A DNA stretch of 64,000 nucleotides from CALZKI01 sp045124055 (GCA_045124055.1 JBGVKZ010000020.1:1-64000); one strand, 5' to 3'. Counted from the stretch's first letter, positions 25,531-35,008 are shown. The notes: generated by a model from the sequence alone, not told the origin. Numbers and translations: made by a program.

Positions 25531-27213
25531 ATGAATAAAAAGAAAAACCACATGGGCCAGGAAGCGAGAATGAATGCTCTGGTTAAAGAAACTATAGTAG
25601 TTGTTATTGTGGGTGTGGTACTATTGATTACTTCTATGGTTTCAAACTTCTTAATGAGTAGTACATTAAGAAATCAGGTTCAGACGACGAAAGCGTTGGA
25701 AGAATACAGATTAGCATCAAAGGAATTTACAGTAGATGCTCAGTCTTATGTAGTAACAGGTGAGGAACACTTCTACGAAGCATATATGCAGGAAACAGAT
25801 GTAGACAAAACTCGTGAAAAAGCAGTTGCTACTTTGGAAGACAGCAATCTTACAGATGAAGAATGGACTAGATTTCAGGAAATTCAGGTTATCGATGACA
25901 GTATGATTCCTGCAGAATTGGCTGCATTTGAAGCAATGAAAAAAGGTGATGCCAAAGCTGCTGAAGAATATGTATTCGGCGATGCATATACAGATGCAGT
26001 AGAGCAAAGCGATGCATTAATCGCAGAACTCATTGAAGATATTTCAGCTAGACTTGAAGCTGGTGAAACAGTAATTACAATCGTTCAGGCAGTTGCACAG
26101 ATTGCATTTGTCGGAGCTATTATTTACATATTACTTAACTTATTCAGAACAGTTCGTTTTGCAAGAAAAGAATTATTACAGCCAATCGTTAAAGTTTCTA
26201 AAGAATTATCTGCTATGGCAGGCGGTAACTTTAGTGGTAAAACTGGCTTAGAAGTTGATGATACAGAAGTTGGTAGAATGATTAAAGCTATGCGTGATAT
26301 GAAAGCTACTAACCACGGTATCATTGCAGAAGTTACAGCAATTTTAGATGAAATGGGTAATGGAAATTATCGTATTGAAACAAAGCATGAATACGTTGGT
26401 GAATTTGCAGCTATCGCAGAAGCATTTGCAATTATTCGTGAAAGAATGCATGAAACCTTCGCAACATTAAAAGAAGTTTCAGACCAGATTGACGCAGGTT
26501 CAGAACAGCTTTCAGGTGCTGCTCAGGATTTGGCAGAAGGTTGTACTTCACAGGCTGCACAGGTTGCAGATATCGTAGAAGCTATTAAGAAAGTAGCAAC
26601 TTCTATGAATGAAAATGCAAAAGAAGCAGCTAGCACAGTAGAGATTTCAACAAATGCCGGACAGAAATTAGCTCAAGGCAATCAGAAGATGGATGAATTA
26701 AAGGTTGCCATCGAAGAAATCAGTAGATGTTCAGAACAGATTGGTACAATTATCAGTGCCATTGAAGATATTGCAACACAGACTAACTTACTTTCACTCA
26801 ATGCCGCTATTGAAGCAGCTAGAGCTGGTGAAGCAGGTAAAGGTTTCGCAGTTGTTGCAGAACAGGTTAAGAAATTGGCTGAAGAATCTGCTGCTGCTGC
26901 AGGACAGACAACACAGCTTATTGAAACAACAATCAGTGCGGTTGAAAAAGGTATCGTAATTGCAGAAGAAACAGCAACAGATATGAATGTTGTTATGGAA
27001 GGTGCAAGAAATGCTACTGTTAAAATGTCAGCTATCGCTGAAGTGCTTGTAAAAGAAGCAGCTGAAATTCAGGAAGTAAATGAAAGAGTTGCAACAATTT
27101 CAGAAGTAGTAAGTAACAACTCAGCAGCTTCCGAAGAAACAGCAGCAGTTAGTGAGGAACAGACAGCTCAGGTTCAGACAATGGTTGAATTAATGGGTCA
27201 GTTCCAGGTATAA
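25531..27213 (+). CDS. Methyl-accepting chemotaxis protein
   Basis: The 560-residue chemoreceptor has a cytoplasmic start, TM1 (about residues 20-45) and an extracellular four-helix-bundle sensor (about 46-185). TM2 comes next (about 186-208), then HAMP (about 210-265) and a long signalling coiled coil. The hairpin tip contains the conserved IATQTNLLSLNAAIEAARAG segment (about 415-434), where CheA and CheW bind. The sensor is short with no PAS or Cache fold seen. It indicates a motile cell. AGGAGG precedes the ATG. The shared operator motif with the SSF symporter suggests sensing of the transported substrate, which is inference. Confidence 0.93.
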   Translation: MNKKKNHMGQEARMNALVKETIVVVIVGVVLLITSMVSNFLMSSTLRNQVQTTKALEEYRLASKEFTVDAQSYVVTGEEHFYEAYMQETDVDKTREKAVATLEDSNLTDEEWTRFQEIQVIDDSMIPAELAAFEAMKKGDAKAAEEYVFGDAYTDAVEQSDALIAELIEDISARLEAGETVITIVQAVAQIAFVGAIIYILLNLFRTVRFARKELLQPIVKVSKELSAMAGGNFSGKTGLEVDDTEVGRMIKAMRDMKATNHGIIAEVTAILDEMGNGNYRIETKHEYVGEFAAIAEAFAIIRERMHETFATLKEVSDQIDAGSEQLSGAAQDLAEGCTSQAAQVADIVEAIKKVATSMNENAKEAASTVEISTNAGQKLAQGNQKMDELKVAIEEISRCSEQIGTIISAIEDIATQTNLLSLNAAIEAARAGEAGKGFAVVAEQVKKLAEESAAAAGQTTQLIETTISAVEKGIVIAEETATDMNVVMEGARNATVKMSAIAEVLVKEAAEIQEVNERVATISEVVSNNSAASEETAAVSEEQTAQVQTMVELMGQFQV

Positions 27214-27258
27214 TATAGTCCACAAGAAGTCATGAAGACTTTATCCGGTTATATAGAA

Positions 27259-27287
27259 GGGCGGTGCATTCAAATGCACCGCCCTTT
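27259..27287. terminator. GC-rich terminator between convergent genes
   Basis: GGGCGGTGCATT (27259-27270) pairs perfectly with 27273-27284, with a very short loop, followed by TTTA. It is probably the terminator of the chemoreceptor gene and may also limit minus-strand readthrough. Confidence 0.75.
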
Positions 27288-27348
27288 ACCCGTTTCATAG
27301 GTTTTGTTATTTGAAAATTACTTTTAAGAATGTAAGAAGTTATATACT

Positions 27349-29607
27349 CTAGTTCTTTTTGTTAGGTTTTTTAATTTTATTAAGTTTTGCGTTGATATCT
27401 AACAACTGTTCTTTGGTAAGTTCTACACCGGCTGTTCCCATAAGCGATGTGAGACGAATCAGGGTAAATCCTTCCATCATTTTGAACATATCTGCATTCA
27501 GTTCAAATCCAGCGGCTTTTGCACCACCGTTACCCTTTTTCATACCACCCATTATTTTACCTGCCATAGTGGTAAATAAGAGTTTCCCTTGCATTGTAGC
27601 TAAAATATCGCCAACTTTATCATTTAATGAAAAATAACCTTCAGGAGCTGTAATATCGAACCAGTTAAGAATTGCTCCTTTTTCTTTTAAACGGTATGCT
27701 TCGTTAAAGGTATCTACTTTACGAATTATACTTTCATCTTTGCAATCGCCAGCAACTGCTACTAAAGTAGTTACATCTTTATTTGGCACATCAAAGTAGA
27801 AGAAATGTTCTGCACTTGATTTCTTTCCAAGGCTTTCTCCATTTGCAAAAAGTTCAACTTCTGGTAAGTTAGAATAAACGGTTACTTTTGTTACATCTTC
27901 TACACGGTCTACATAACGTTTGCCGCATAAGTGAACGAATGGGTCGTCTGATAACCAGGCTTTATAAGCATAGAAGGAATCCTTTTTGTATTTGCGGTCA
28001 AAGGTAATAAGACCTTTGTGATTCTGACCATTTTCGCCACCTTCGTTACGTGCATCAGCACCGAAGTCAAACATATTCCATACGTGTGTTGCCCACATAT
28101 ATTTACGAGAGAAAAGCTGTTTAATGAGTTCTTCGTGATAATATGCCTGATATTCTTCAGTGTAGTCACCCTGCATTGGATTTGAAGTGTGCCAATTTAA
28201 AGCTTCACAACCATATTCACTACAACCGATTGGAATATTAGGGAATTTTTCATGGAATTTATCAAACCATGGACCATTCATTGTTGTGTCGCCGCCATAC
28301 CAACCAAAGTAGTGGTTGTAAGAAACTACGTCTGGAATCTGTACGATAGAAGAATCTATTTTACACATTGTAAGGCATGCCATTGTTGTAGGACGAGTTT
28401 TGTCCATTTCGTGACACAAATCATTTAAAATATGATGGTTTTCCAGTAAGTCGGCATCTTCCTCACCGCCCATTGTAATTTCGTTAGAAAGTCCCCAAAC
28501 GACAATGGATGGGTGATTATAGTTCTGAACAATCAATTCCTTCATCTGTGAGATGGTATTTTCGCGACCTGTTGCCATATGGTTTGAAATGTAAGGGATT
28601 TCTGCCCAAATAACCATACCGTATTCGTCGCACAAATCATAGAAATATTGGTCGTGCTGATAATGAGCAAGACGAATAGTAGTTGCACCCATTTCGTAAA
28701 TCAAATCCATATCTTCTTTATGGTGTTCTGGTAATAAGGCGTTACCAAGTCCCCATCTGTCCTGATGACGAGAAACGCCACGAAGTGCATATTCTTCTCC
28801 GTTTAATATGAATCCACGTTCTGCATTGATTTCATAAGTGCGGCAACCAAAACGAGCGGCTATATTGTCAATAATGCCTTCTTCGTTAACTAACTCGGCT
28901 TTGGCTGTGTATAAGTATGGGTCTTTGCGACCGTGCCATAAATGAACGTCTGTAATAACCAGGTCACAAGAAGTATCATCACTTGTAGTAGAAGCTACTA
29001 CATTGCCTTTGGCATCTAAAATGGTATAGGAAACTTTTTGTCCCATCTTACTATTAGTTAAATAAGTATCTAAATGGATAGTTGCGTTGTTGTCTTCGAT
29101 TTTAGGGGTAACGACTAGGCCGGTACCGCCATAGTAATCTAAGTCAAAGTGAGATTCATTTACGCAAACTAAATTTACATCACGATAAAGACCACCATAG
29201 AAGGTGAAATCTGCTGTCTGTGGATAAACCACATCATTTGGTGAGTTGTCTACGGTGATAACCAGTAAAGATTTTTCTGTCAATTCTTCTGTAATATTTA
29301 CTCTCCAGGTAGAATAACCACCATCGTGGTGGGCAAGATGTTTGCCATTAACATAAACATCAGCAGATGAGTTAGCACCTTTAATTTCAAGATAATAAAG
29401 GTCTGCTTTAGGAAGTTCTGCTTTGTCGAGTTCTTTTGCATAATAACAGGTTCCACGATAATAATCGTTCCCTCCGTCCTGTCCGTCGATTGCATTCCAG
29501 CAGTGTGGAAGATTAACGAAATCCCATTTGTTATTTACTTCTGTTGGAATTTCTGTGGCATTTTTTGTAAATGCCCATTTTGAGTTTAAGTTTATTACTT
29601 CTCTCAA
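27349..29607 (-). CDS. GH2 glycosidase, candidate beta-glucuronidase, with extra C-terminal domain
   Basis: The 752-residue protein has the GH2 order: sugar-binding jelly roll (about 1-170), immunoglobulin-like domain (about 175-265), TIM barrel (about 270-560). The acid/base Glu is in WGLSNEI and the nucleophile Glu in CSEYGCEA. Asn-His-Lys in GQNHKGLITFDR fits the N-x-K motif that reads the carboxylate in beta-glucuronidases, but similar triads occur in other GH2 enzymes. The context supports a uronide: GPH symporter upstream and a glucuronate operon nearby. Residues after about 640 form an added domain of about 110 residues rich in Met and Gly. No signal peptide, so it is cytoplasmic. Start is TTG (29605-29607) with AGGAGG. 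Confidence 0.85.
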   Translation of the reverse strand: MREVINLNSKWAFTKNATEIPTEVNNKWDFVNLPHCWNAIDGQDGGNDYYRGTCYYAKELDKAELPKADLYYLEIKGANSSADVYVNGKHLAHHDGGYSTWRVNITEELTEKSLLVITVDNSPNDVVYPQTADFTFYGGLYRDVNLVCVNESHFDLDYYGGTGLVVTPKIEDNNATIHLDTYLTNSKMGQKVSYTILDAKGNVVASTTSDDTSCDLVITDVHLWHGRKDPYLYTAKAELVNEEGIIDNIAARFGCRTYEINAERGFILNGEEYALRGVSRHQDRWGLGNALLPEHHKEDMDLIYEMGATTIRLAHYQHDQYFYDLCDEYGMVIWAEIPYISNHMATGRENTISQMKELIVQNYNHPSIVVWGLSNEITMGGEEDADLLENHHILNDLCHEMDKTRPTTMACLTMCKIDSSIVQIPDVVSYNHYFGWYGGDTTMNGPWFDKFHEKFPNIPIGCSEYGCEALNWHTSNPMQGDYTEEYQAYYHEELIKQLFSRKYMWATHVWNMFDFGADARNEGGENGQNHKGLITFDRKYKKDSFYAYKAWLSDDPFVHLCGKRYVDRVEDVTKVTVYSNLPEVELFANGESLGKKSSAEHFFYFDVPNKDVTTLVAVAGDCKDESIIRKVDTFNEAYRLKEKGAILNWFDITAPEGYFSLNDKVGDILATMQGKLLFTTMAGKIMGGMKKGNGGAKAAGFELNADMFKMMEGFTLIRLTSLMGTAGVELTKEQLLDINAKLNKIKKPNKKN

Positions 29608-29641
29608 TTTTTGTACCTCCTTGATGTTTTTAGTGAATAAA

Positions 29642-29675
29642 GGCGTCAGGCAACAAGAATTGCCGCCGGACGCCC
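29642..29675 (-). terminator. Hairpin between symporter and GH2 genes
   Basis: Read on the minus strand, GGCGTC and flanking bases pair with GACGCC around a short loop (outer arms 29642-29656 with 29661-29675, with one mismatch and G-T wobbles). A modest T run follows. It lies between two cotranscribed genes, so it may set their expression ratio or act as a partial terminator. Confidence 0.5.
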
Positions 29676-29699
29676 TAGATTTTAAAGTTTTAAAATAAT

Positions 29700-31133
29700 T
29701 TATTCAGAAATGTCTCTGCCATGTTTTTCTGCAAGAGCTTTGACATTAGCATCAACCTGTTTTTTGTGTAATGGATACCAAATCCAGAGAACTAATGCAA
29801 GTAAGCCAAATCCGAGAGCTGGAATCAATGTTGAAATATTGAAGATACCAGATAATACGGAGTCAGACTGAGCTAAACCAGCGGCTGCAGCTTTGGAATC
29901 GTAACCAATACCTGTTAAGAGCCAACCTGATAAGCCGGCAGCTAATGCCTGACCTAGTTTACGTGCGAAAGAGTACATAGCGTAAACAGAACCGTCTTCA
30001 CGGATTCCATTCTTTAATTCTGAATAATCAATTACGTCTGTGATAAGTGCCCAAGATACCATAGAGAACATACCAAGACCTAACCAACAAAGCATTTGAA
30101 GTCCACAATATACCCAAACGTTATCAGGTCTGATGACCCAAAGAATAATCATAACAGCTGCGGCAAAAATATTAGATACTATGGAAACTTCTGCTTTACC
30201 AAATTTTTTCGCAAGTGGTTTTGCGAAAATAGCGGCTACAATCATACCAATCATCATCAGCATTGTAGATGCTGATTGTGCAGCTGCACTGTTGTAATAA
30301 TCTGGATAAATGTAAGCTGCCATATTCTGCATTGTGAGCTGTGCAAGTAGCATAACAACTGATGCAACAATGATTGAAATTAGTGCACGGTTTGTAAAGG
30401 CACTCTTTAACATCTGACCAACAGAAGGTGCTTTACCCTCTGAATCTGTGCTTGCAACAACAACACGTTCTGTAATCATTTTATAGCAGAGTAGATAACA
30501 AATAATTGCTAAAATTGAGAAAATTCCGGCTGCCAAGGTAACTCTTGAACCGATTAATGTTTCTTTGGTAGTACCATCTGCTAATGTGACTTTATCATAT
30601 GCAATTAAAGGAAGCAAGATACCGATAACCATTCCGGCTAGCATACCGCCCATAGTACGAAATGTTGACAAGGACTGACGGTCGCCTGGGTCTGCTGAAA
30701 TTGCTGATGCCATAGAACCATAAGGAATATTAATACCTGTGTAGCAGAATGAACCCCACAACAGATATGTAATTGCAATATAAGCAATTTTTACTCCGGT
30801 AGAAAGTCCTGCAAGACCACTTTGATACATAAGGAAAGATGCGATAGCTACTGGAACGCACATACGCAAAATCCAAGGTTTGAATTTACCATTTGGTGTT
30901 ACTTTACCACGGTCACAGATACGACCCATTGCAACGTCCGTAAAGGCGTCAACAAAGCGGGCGAGCATCATAATTGTACCAATAACAGCAGCAGAAATGC
31001 CCATAACGTCGGTACAGAATTTGGTTAAAATCATAGTAGACAAAATAAAGGTGAAATCATTACCAAAGTCACCAAATAAGTAACCCATTTTGTCTTTCAT
31101 ACCAAAAGGCTTGATTGATTTACTTGTTTTCAT
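29700..31133 (-). CDS. GPH-family glycoside/hexuronide:cation symporter
   Basis: The 477-residue protein has 12 predicted membrane segments and the GPH signature near the N-terminus: GDFGNDFTF (about residues 20-28), FVDAFTDVAMGRICDR (about 61-76) and FKPWILRM (about 84-91). The family includes MelB, the glucuronide permease UidB and XynP. Given the GH2 gene downstream and the uronate operon, a glucuronide is a reasonable substrate, though this is not proven. The ribosome binding site is AGGAGG. It is divergent from the AraC gene at 31356, a common layout for regulator-transporter pairs. Confidence 0.87.
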   Translation of the reverse strand: MKTSKSIKPFGMKDKMGYLFGDFGNDFTFILSTMILTKFCTDVMGISAAVIGTIMMLARFVDAFTDVAMGRICDRGKVTPNGKFKPWILRMCVPVAIASFLMYQSGLAGLSTGVKIAYIAITYLLWGSFCYTGINIPYGSMASAISADPGDRQSLSTFRTMGGMLAGMVIGILLPLIAYDKVTLADGTTKETLIGSRVTLAAGIFSILAIICYLLCYKMITERVVVASTDSEGKAPSVGQMLKSAFTNRALISIIVASVVMLLAQLTMQNMAAYIYPDYYNSAAAQSASTMLMMIGMIVAAIFAKPLAKKFGKAEVSIVSNIFAAAVMIILWVIRPDNVWVYCGLQMLCWLGLGMFSMVSWALITDVIDYSELKNGIREDGSVYAMYSFARKLGQALAAGLSGWLLTGIGYDSKAAAAGLAQSDSVLSGIFNISTLIPALGFGLLALVLWIWYPLHKKQVDANVKALAEKHGRDISE

Positions 31134-31187
31134 TCGTTGTAATCCTCCTTCATATAGTTAGTGTAACCCATAAGCTTCTTATCTATT

Positions 31188-31216
31188 ATTATAGAATTTA
31201 TTAACAAAAATCGTGA
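31188..31216 (-). promoter_or_regulatory. Possible promoter of the symporter-GH2 operon
   Basis: On the minus strand a perfect TATAAT (plus-strand 31188-31193) lies 55 bp upstream of the start codon. The expected -35 position (31211-31216) is poor (TCACGA), as in activated promoters. The spacer contains TTTTTGTTAA (31201-31210), similar to the half-sites of the inverted repeat at 31317-31337. Confidence 0.4.
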
Positions 31217-31316
31217 GTAAAATTTTTAAGTTTTATAGCATAATTTTTATATTAAGGGATATAATCAATTGAAAATATGATAAAAATATACTATGATATG
31301 TTATATATCTTCCAAT

Positions 31317-31337
31317 TTTTGTTAAAATATAACAAAA
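31317..31337 (+). promoter_or_regulatory. Inverted repeat upstream of the AraC gene
   Basis: TTTTGTTA (31317-31324) and TAACAAAA (31330-31337) form a perfect 8-bp inverted repeat around 5 bases, ending 18 bp before the ATG. A related half-site occurs in the divergent symporter promoter region (31201-31210). A shared autoregulatory site is possible. Confidence 0.4.
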
Positions 31338-31355
31338 TTAGCTAAAGGTGAGAAA

Positions 31356-32588
31356 ATGTTATATCAGAAAGAATTAGATTTTTTGTGTAATACGTTAGAA
31401 AAGTGTCATATTAGGACTGTGTTTTTAGACCCCAGAGCCTCCGTTGACGAGAAGGTGGATTTGGGGATTCAAAGTATGCTCCATATTGAAAGTATGGCTG
31501 ATATGAATTTTTATGATATTGTGAATCCAATTGAGGAAGCGACGATTTATAAACTGGTGGATACTTTTTCCTTAACGTATATCTTTTTTCTTTTACCTGG
31601 CGGAAGTGCGGAAAATTTGCTTCTGATTGGTCCATATATGACGGTCGTTCCTAGTAGCGAACAAATTATGGAATGGGCGGAAAAAAACGAAATCTCACCC
31701 AAATGGCAAAAACAGATAGAGACATATTATAGCGGAGTTCCACTACTTTCTGAAAACAACCAGATTTTCGCAATGCTAGACTGTTTAGGCGAGAAGATTT
31801 GGGGTGGAGTGGATAAGTTTTCACTGGTCGATATCAATAAGGAAATTATTTATGACCAACATATGTTTCGCTTTAAAGACGAAAAATATACCGAAGATGC
31901 AATGTTAAATATGAAAGTAATGGAACAAAGATACGCCTATGAGAATGAACTCATTAAGGCGGTTTCCGAAGGACAAATCCATAAGATTGATGTGATGTTT
32001 TCGCAGCTTTCGAGTTATCATTTTGAACAGCGTTTGGCGGACCCTGTAAGAAATGGAAAAAATTATTGCATCATTATGAATACACTTTTGAGAAAGGCAG
32101 CTGAACAAGGCGGTGTACACCCAGTATATTTAGACAATATATCCTCCTCTTTTGCCGTAGAGATTGAACAGGCTGCGTTAGAAAAGGCAATATCAGATTT
32201 GATGTATAATATGTTTCGTGCCTATTGTGTTCTAGTTAAAAAGCATTCTATGAAAAGATTTTCTGCACCGGTGCAAAAGGCAATTACCTGCATTGACTCC
32301 GATGTGTCGGCAAACCTGAATACGAGTACTTTAGCGGCGATGCAAAATGTTAGTGCCAGTTATTTATCTTCCATATTTAAAAAGGAAACAGGAAAAACCA
32401 TTACAGAATATATCAATAAAAAAAGAGTGGATTTAGCAAAGGATTTACTAAAAAAGACAAATTTGCAGGTGCAAACCATTGCACAACATTGTGGCATTAT
32501 GGATATGAACTATTTTTCCAAAGTATTTAAAAAATATATCGGAAAGACTCCTAAAGAATACAGGGAATCTTTCCGTAATCAAAAATAA
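31356..32588 (+). CDS. AraC-family transcriptional regulator, long N-terminal domain
   Basis: The 410-residue protein has a C-terminal double helix-turn-helix (about residues 305-408: NTSTLAAMQNVSASYLSSIFKKETGKTITEYI, then VQTIAQHCGIMDMNYFSKVFKKYIGKTPKEYR). The N-terminal 290 residues do not show a cupin; they contain an internal helical region with a histidine-rich end. It is divergent from the symporter-GH2 pair, so it most likely controls that pair. It ends 21 bp before the convergent stop of a second AraC gene. GGTGAG precedes the ATG. Confidence 0.85.
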   Translation: MLYQKELDFLCNTLEKCHIRTVFLDPRASVDEKVDLGIQSMLHIESMADMNFYDIVNPIEEATIYKLVDTFSLTYIFFLLPGGSAENLLLIGPYMTVVPSSEQIMEWAEKNEISPKWQKQIETYYSGVPLLSENNQIFAMLDCLGEKIWGGVDKFSLVDINKEIIYDQHMFRFKDEKYTEDAMLNMKVMEQRYAYENELIKAVSEGQIHKIDVMFSQLSSYHFEQRLADPVRNGKNYCIIMNTLLRKAAEQGGVHPVYLDNISSSFAVEIEQAALEKAISDLMYNMFRAYCVLVKKHSMKRFSAPVQKAITCIDSDVSANLNTSTLAAMQNVSASYLSSIFKKETGKTITEYINKKRVDLAKDLLKKTNLQVQTIAQHCGIMDMNYFSKVFKKYIGKTPKEYRESFRNQK

Positions 32589-32609
32589 ATAATATGGGTG
32601 AAAAATGAT

Positions 32610-33473
32610 TTAATTGTTACCGGAAACAAAATCTCTTGGGCTTAGTCCGTATTCCGATTTGAAAGCCCGAAAGAAACTGGTGTAATCCTGAAAACCGCAA
32701 CCTACGCAAACTTCTTTGGCAGATTTTCCCTCAGAGAGCATCTGGCAGGCTGAGGTCAATCGCTTTAGAATGATGTAGCGATATACACTGACACCTACTT
32801 CATTACTAAATGCGTGGGATAAATAGTACTTGCTGACGAAAAATTTCTTGGCGATGGTTTCTAAGGATAGTTCCTCGTAAAAATGCTCATTAATATAAGT
32901 AAGAACCTGAGAAACTAAAGGAGAAGAATCCTCTTTTACAATGCGAGGCTTTCCCGGGTTTAAAGCCATACGGTTTAGTTCCACCATAAACTGTAGGAAG
33001 AGACCTCTGGCAAATAATTCGTTGCCTAAATCGTTACTGTAGCTCTCTTTCACCAATTCATTGAGTCTGTTGGTTATCGCCGTTCTTTGAACAGTTTTGG
33101 GGTGAATTAAGTTGGTATGAGTTGGTAACGAGGTATCAAAACATCTGGTTAGGTCAATTTTTTCATTTGAAAGGGATTCTAAATATTCTTTGCTTATCCA
33201 GAGCACAATTCGTTCGTAGGTTTTACTGTCAAAAGCCACCACAGGACGATGGAGTTCCATAGGATTAATTAAAAGCAAGTCCCCTGGCTCTAAATGAAAT
33301 GTTTTACCATCAACCCAGTATTCCACTTCACCACCCAAGAAAAAATAGACCTCGTAAAAGTCGTGATGATGTACTTCCACAGGGTCGGGTCTGGGTTCTT
33401 TATAATGAAAAATTTCAAAATCATTGCCGTGCATTATTTGTCGCGGGTCGAATCGCTGGGAATGTTCTTTCAT
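32610..33473 (-). CDS. AraC-family regulator with N-terminal cupin
   Basis: The 287-residue protein has an N-terminal cupin sensor (about residues 20-100: VEVHHHDFYEVYFFLGG, YWVDGKTFHLEPGDLLLINP) and a C-terminal AraC double helix-turn-helix (about 185-283, ISDYGLSPRDF-like end in SEYGLSPRDFVSG). ATG at 33473 is chosen since GAGGTGAAGG lies upstream; a start at 33533 would add 20 residues before the family pattern. It is divergent from uxaC with 122 bp between them, so it is the likely regulator of the hexuronate operon, responding to a uronic acid or a pathway intermediate by inference. Confidence 0.88.
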   Translation of the reverse strand: MKEHSQRFDPRQIMHGNDFEIFHYKEPRPDPVEVHHHDFYEVYFFLGGEVEYWVDGKTFHLEPGDLLLINPMELHRPVVAFDSKTYERIVLWISKEYLESLSNEKIDLTRCFDTSLPTHTNLIHPKTVQRTAITNRLNELVKESYSNDLGNELFARGLFLQFMVELNRMALNPGKPRIVKEDSSPLVSQVLTYINEHFYEELSLETIAKKFFVSKYYLSHAFSNEVGVSVYRYIILKRLTSACQMLSEGKSAKEVCVGCGFQDYTSFFRAFKSEYGLSPRDFVSGNN

Positions 33474-33506
33474 TGCCTTCACCTCGCCAATATTGTATAG
33501 CAAGAT

Positions 33507-33562
33507 TTGCAATAAGTCAAACAAGCAAAGCAATATTTATTGCAAAAATTATATGGTATAAT
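33507..33562 (+). promoter_or_regulatory. Hexuronate operon promoter and candidate operator
   Basis: A perfect 9-bp inverted repeat, TTGCAATAA (33507-33515) and TTATTGCAA (33537-33545), has a 21-bp spacer. A -10 TATAAT follows at 33557-33562. The downstream arm overlaps the -35 position (about 33534-33539), and the second site lies further upstream. This fits an AraC-type regulator bound next to or over the -35, controlled by the divergent regulator gene. Confidence 0.55.
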
Positions 33563-33595
33563 CAAACACAATAGAGACGAAAGGAGACTACCACA

Positions 33596-35002
33596 TTGAA
33601 TGCATTCATGAATGAAGATTTTCTTCTTACAACAGATACAGCCAAAACTCTGTATCATGACTACGCAAAGGATATGCCAATTATTGACTACCATTGTCAC
33701 GTAAGCCCGCAGGAAATTTTTGAAAATAAGCGTTTTGAAAATATTTCTCAGGTATGGCTTTCCGGCGACCATTACAAATGGAGACTGATGCGTTCCAACG
33801 GTGTAGAGGAGTATTTTATTACAGGTGATGCCTCTGACCGTGAAAAATTCCAGAAGTTTGCTGAAATGTTACCAAAGGCGATTGGTAATCCAATGTATCA
33901 CTGGTGCCATTTGGAACTGAAAAATTATTTTGGGTATGAAGGCGTATTAAATGGCGAAACAGCTCAGGAAGTTTGGGACATTTGTAATGCAGTTCTGAAA
34001 AGCGACGATATGGGTGTTCGTGGTCTGATTAAAAAGAGCAATGTAAAGTTTATTGGTACAACAGATGACCCAACAGACACACTTATCTGGCATAAAAAAC
34101 TGGCAGAAGATAAGACGATGGATTGCATTGTAGCCCCTTCTTTCAGACCTGATAAAGCTCTCAACATTGAAAAAGAGGGTTGGAAAGATTATCTTTTAAA
34201 TTTATCAGAAGTAGCAGAAATTGAAATTCGTGACATTGATACACTGGAAGAAGCCTTAAGAAGACGAATTGCATATTTTGATGCAAATGGCTGTCGTGCC
34301 AGTGACCACGGATTAGATAGAATGGTCTATTCTTACAAGGAAAAAGAGGAAGTAGACGATATTGTAAAAAAAGCACTTTCCGGTTGGAAGGTTAGTGTAG
34401 AGGAAGCAGATGCCCTGAAAACACGTCTTCTTATTTTCTGTGCAGGAGAATATAAAAAATTGGGCTGGGCAATGCAGCTTCATTATAACTGTCTTAGAAA
34501 TCCAAACTCAGAGATGTTTAAAAAGCTTGGTGCAGATACCGGTTTTGATTGTATTGGAACACACGATGGTTGTGTGGAATTAAGTAGTCTTTTGGATAAA
34601 ATGTATGCGGCAGACAAGCTTCCAAAGACTATCATTTACAGTTTGGATGCATCAGATAATGCGTTTATTGATACGTTAATTGGTTCTTTTCAGGGTAGTG
34701 AAATACCCGGAAAAATTCAGCACGGTAGTGCATGGTGGTTTAATGACCATAAGCAAGGTATGAGAGACCAGCTTACAAGTCTTGCAAATTTAGGTTTGCT
34801 GGGCAACTTTGTAGGTATGTTGACTGACTCCAGAAGCTTCTTAAGTTATGCACGCCACGAGTATTTTAGAAGAATACTTTGTGGTCTGATTGGTGAATGG
34901 GTAGAAAATGGAGAATATCCAAAGGATATGGCTACTCTTTCAGAAATCGTAAAAGGTATTTGTTACAACAATGCAGTACGTTATTTTGGATTGGAGGAAT
35001 AG
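33596..35002 (+). CDS. uxaC: Glucuronate isomerase
   Basis: UxaC converts D-glucuronate to D-fructuronate (and galacturonate to tagaturonate), the first step of hexuronate breakdown. The 468-residue protein has IDYHCHVSPQEI (about residues 30-41) with the metal-binding His pair, and IGTTDDPTD and GTHDGC further on. The start is TTG at 33596: AAGGAGA lies 9 bases upstream, and the N-terminus MNAFMNEDFLL matches the start of E. coli UxaC (MTPFMTEDFLL). ATG 33608 would lose these residues. It leads the five-gene operon uxaC-uxuA-uxuB-kdgA-kdgK. Confidence 0.95.
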   Translation: MNAFMNEDFLLTTDTAKTLYHDYAKDMPIIDYHCHVSPQEIFENKRFENISQVWLSGDHYKWRLMRSNGVEEYFITGDASDREKFQKFAEMLPKAIGNPMYHWCHLELKNYFGYEGVLNGETAQEVWDICNAVLKSDDMGVRGLIKKSNVKFIGTTDDPTDTLIWHKKLAEDKTMDCIVAPSFRPDKALNIEKEGWKDYLLNLSEVAEIEIRDIDTLEEALRRRIAYFDANGCRASDHGLDRMVYSYKEKEEVDDIVKKALSGWKVSVEEADALKTRLLIFCAGEYKKLGWAMQLHYNCLRNPNSEMFKKLGADTGFDCIGTHDGCVELSSLLDKMYAADKLPKTIIYSLDASDNAFIDTLIGSFQGSEIPGKIQHGSAWWFNDHKQGMRDQLTSLANLGLLGNFVGMLTDSRSFLSYARHEYFRRILCGLIGEWVENGEYPKDMATLSEIVKGICYNNAVRYFGLEE

Positions 35003-35008
35003 TAAGGT

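Noticed and set aside
27990..28020. Taking the Asn-His-Lys triad as proof of beta-glucuronidase activity.
   Set aside because: Similar Asn-x-Lys triads occur in GH2 beta-galactosidase-type enzymes, so the triad is used only as supporting evidence.
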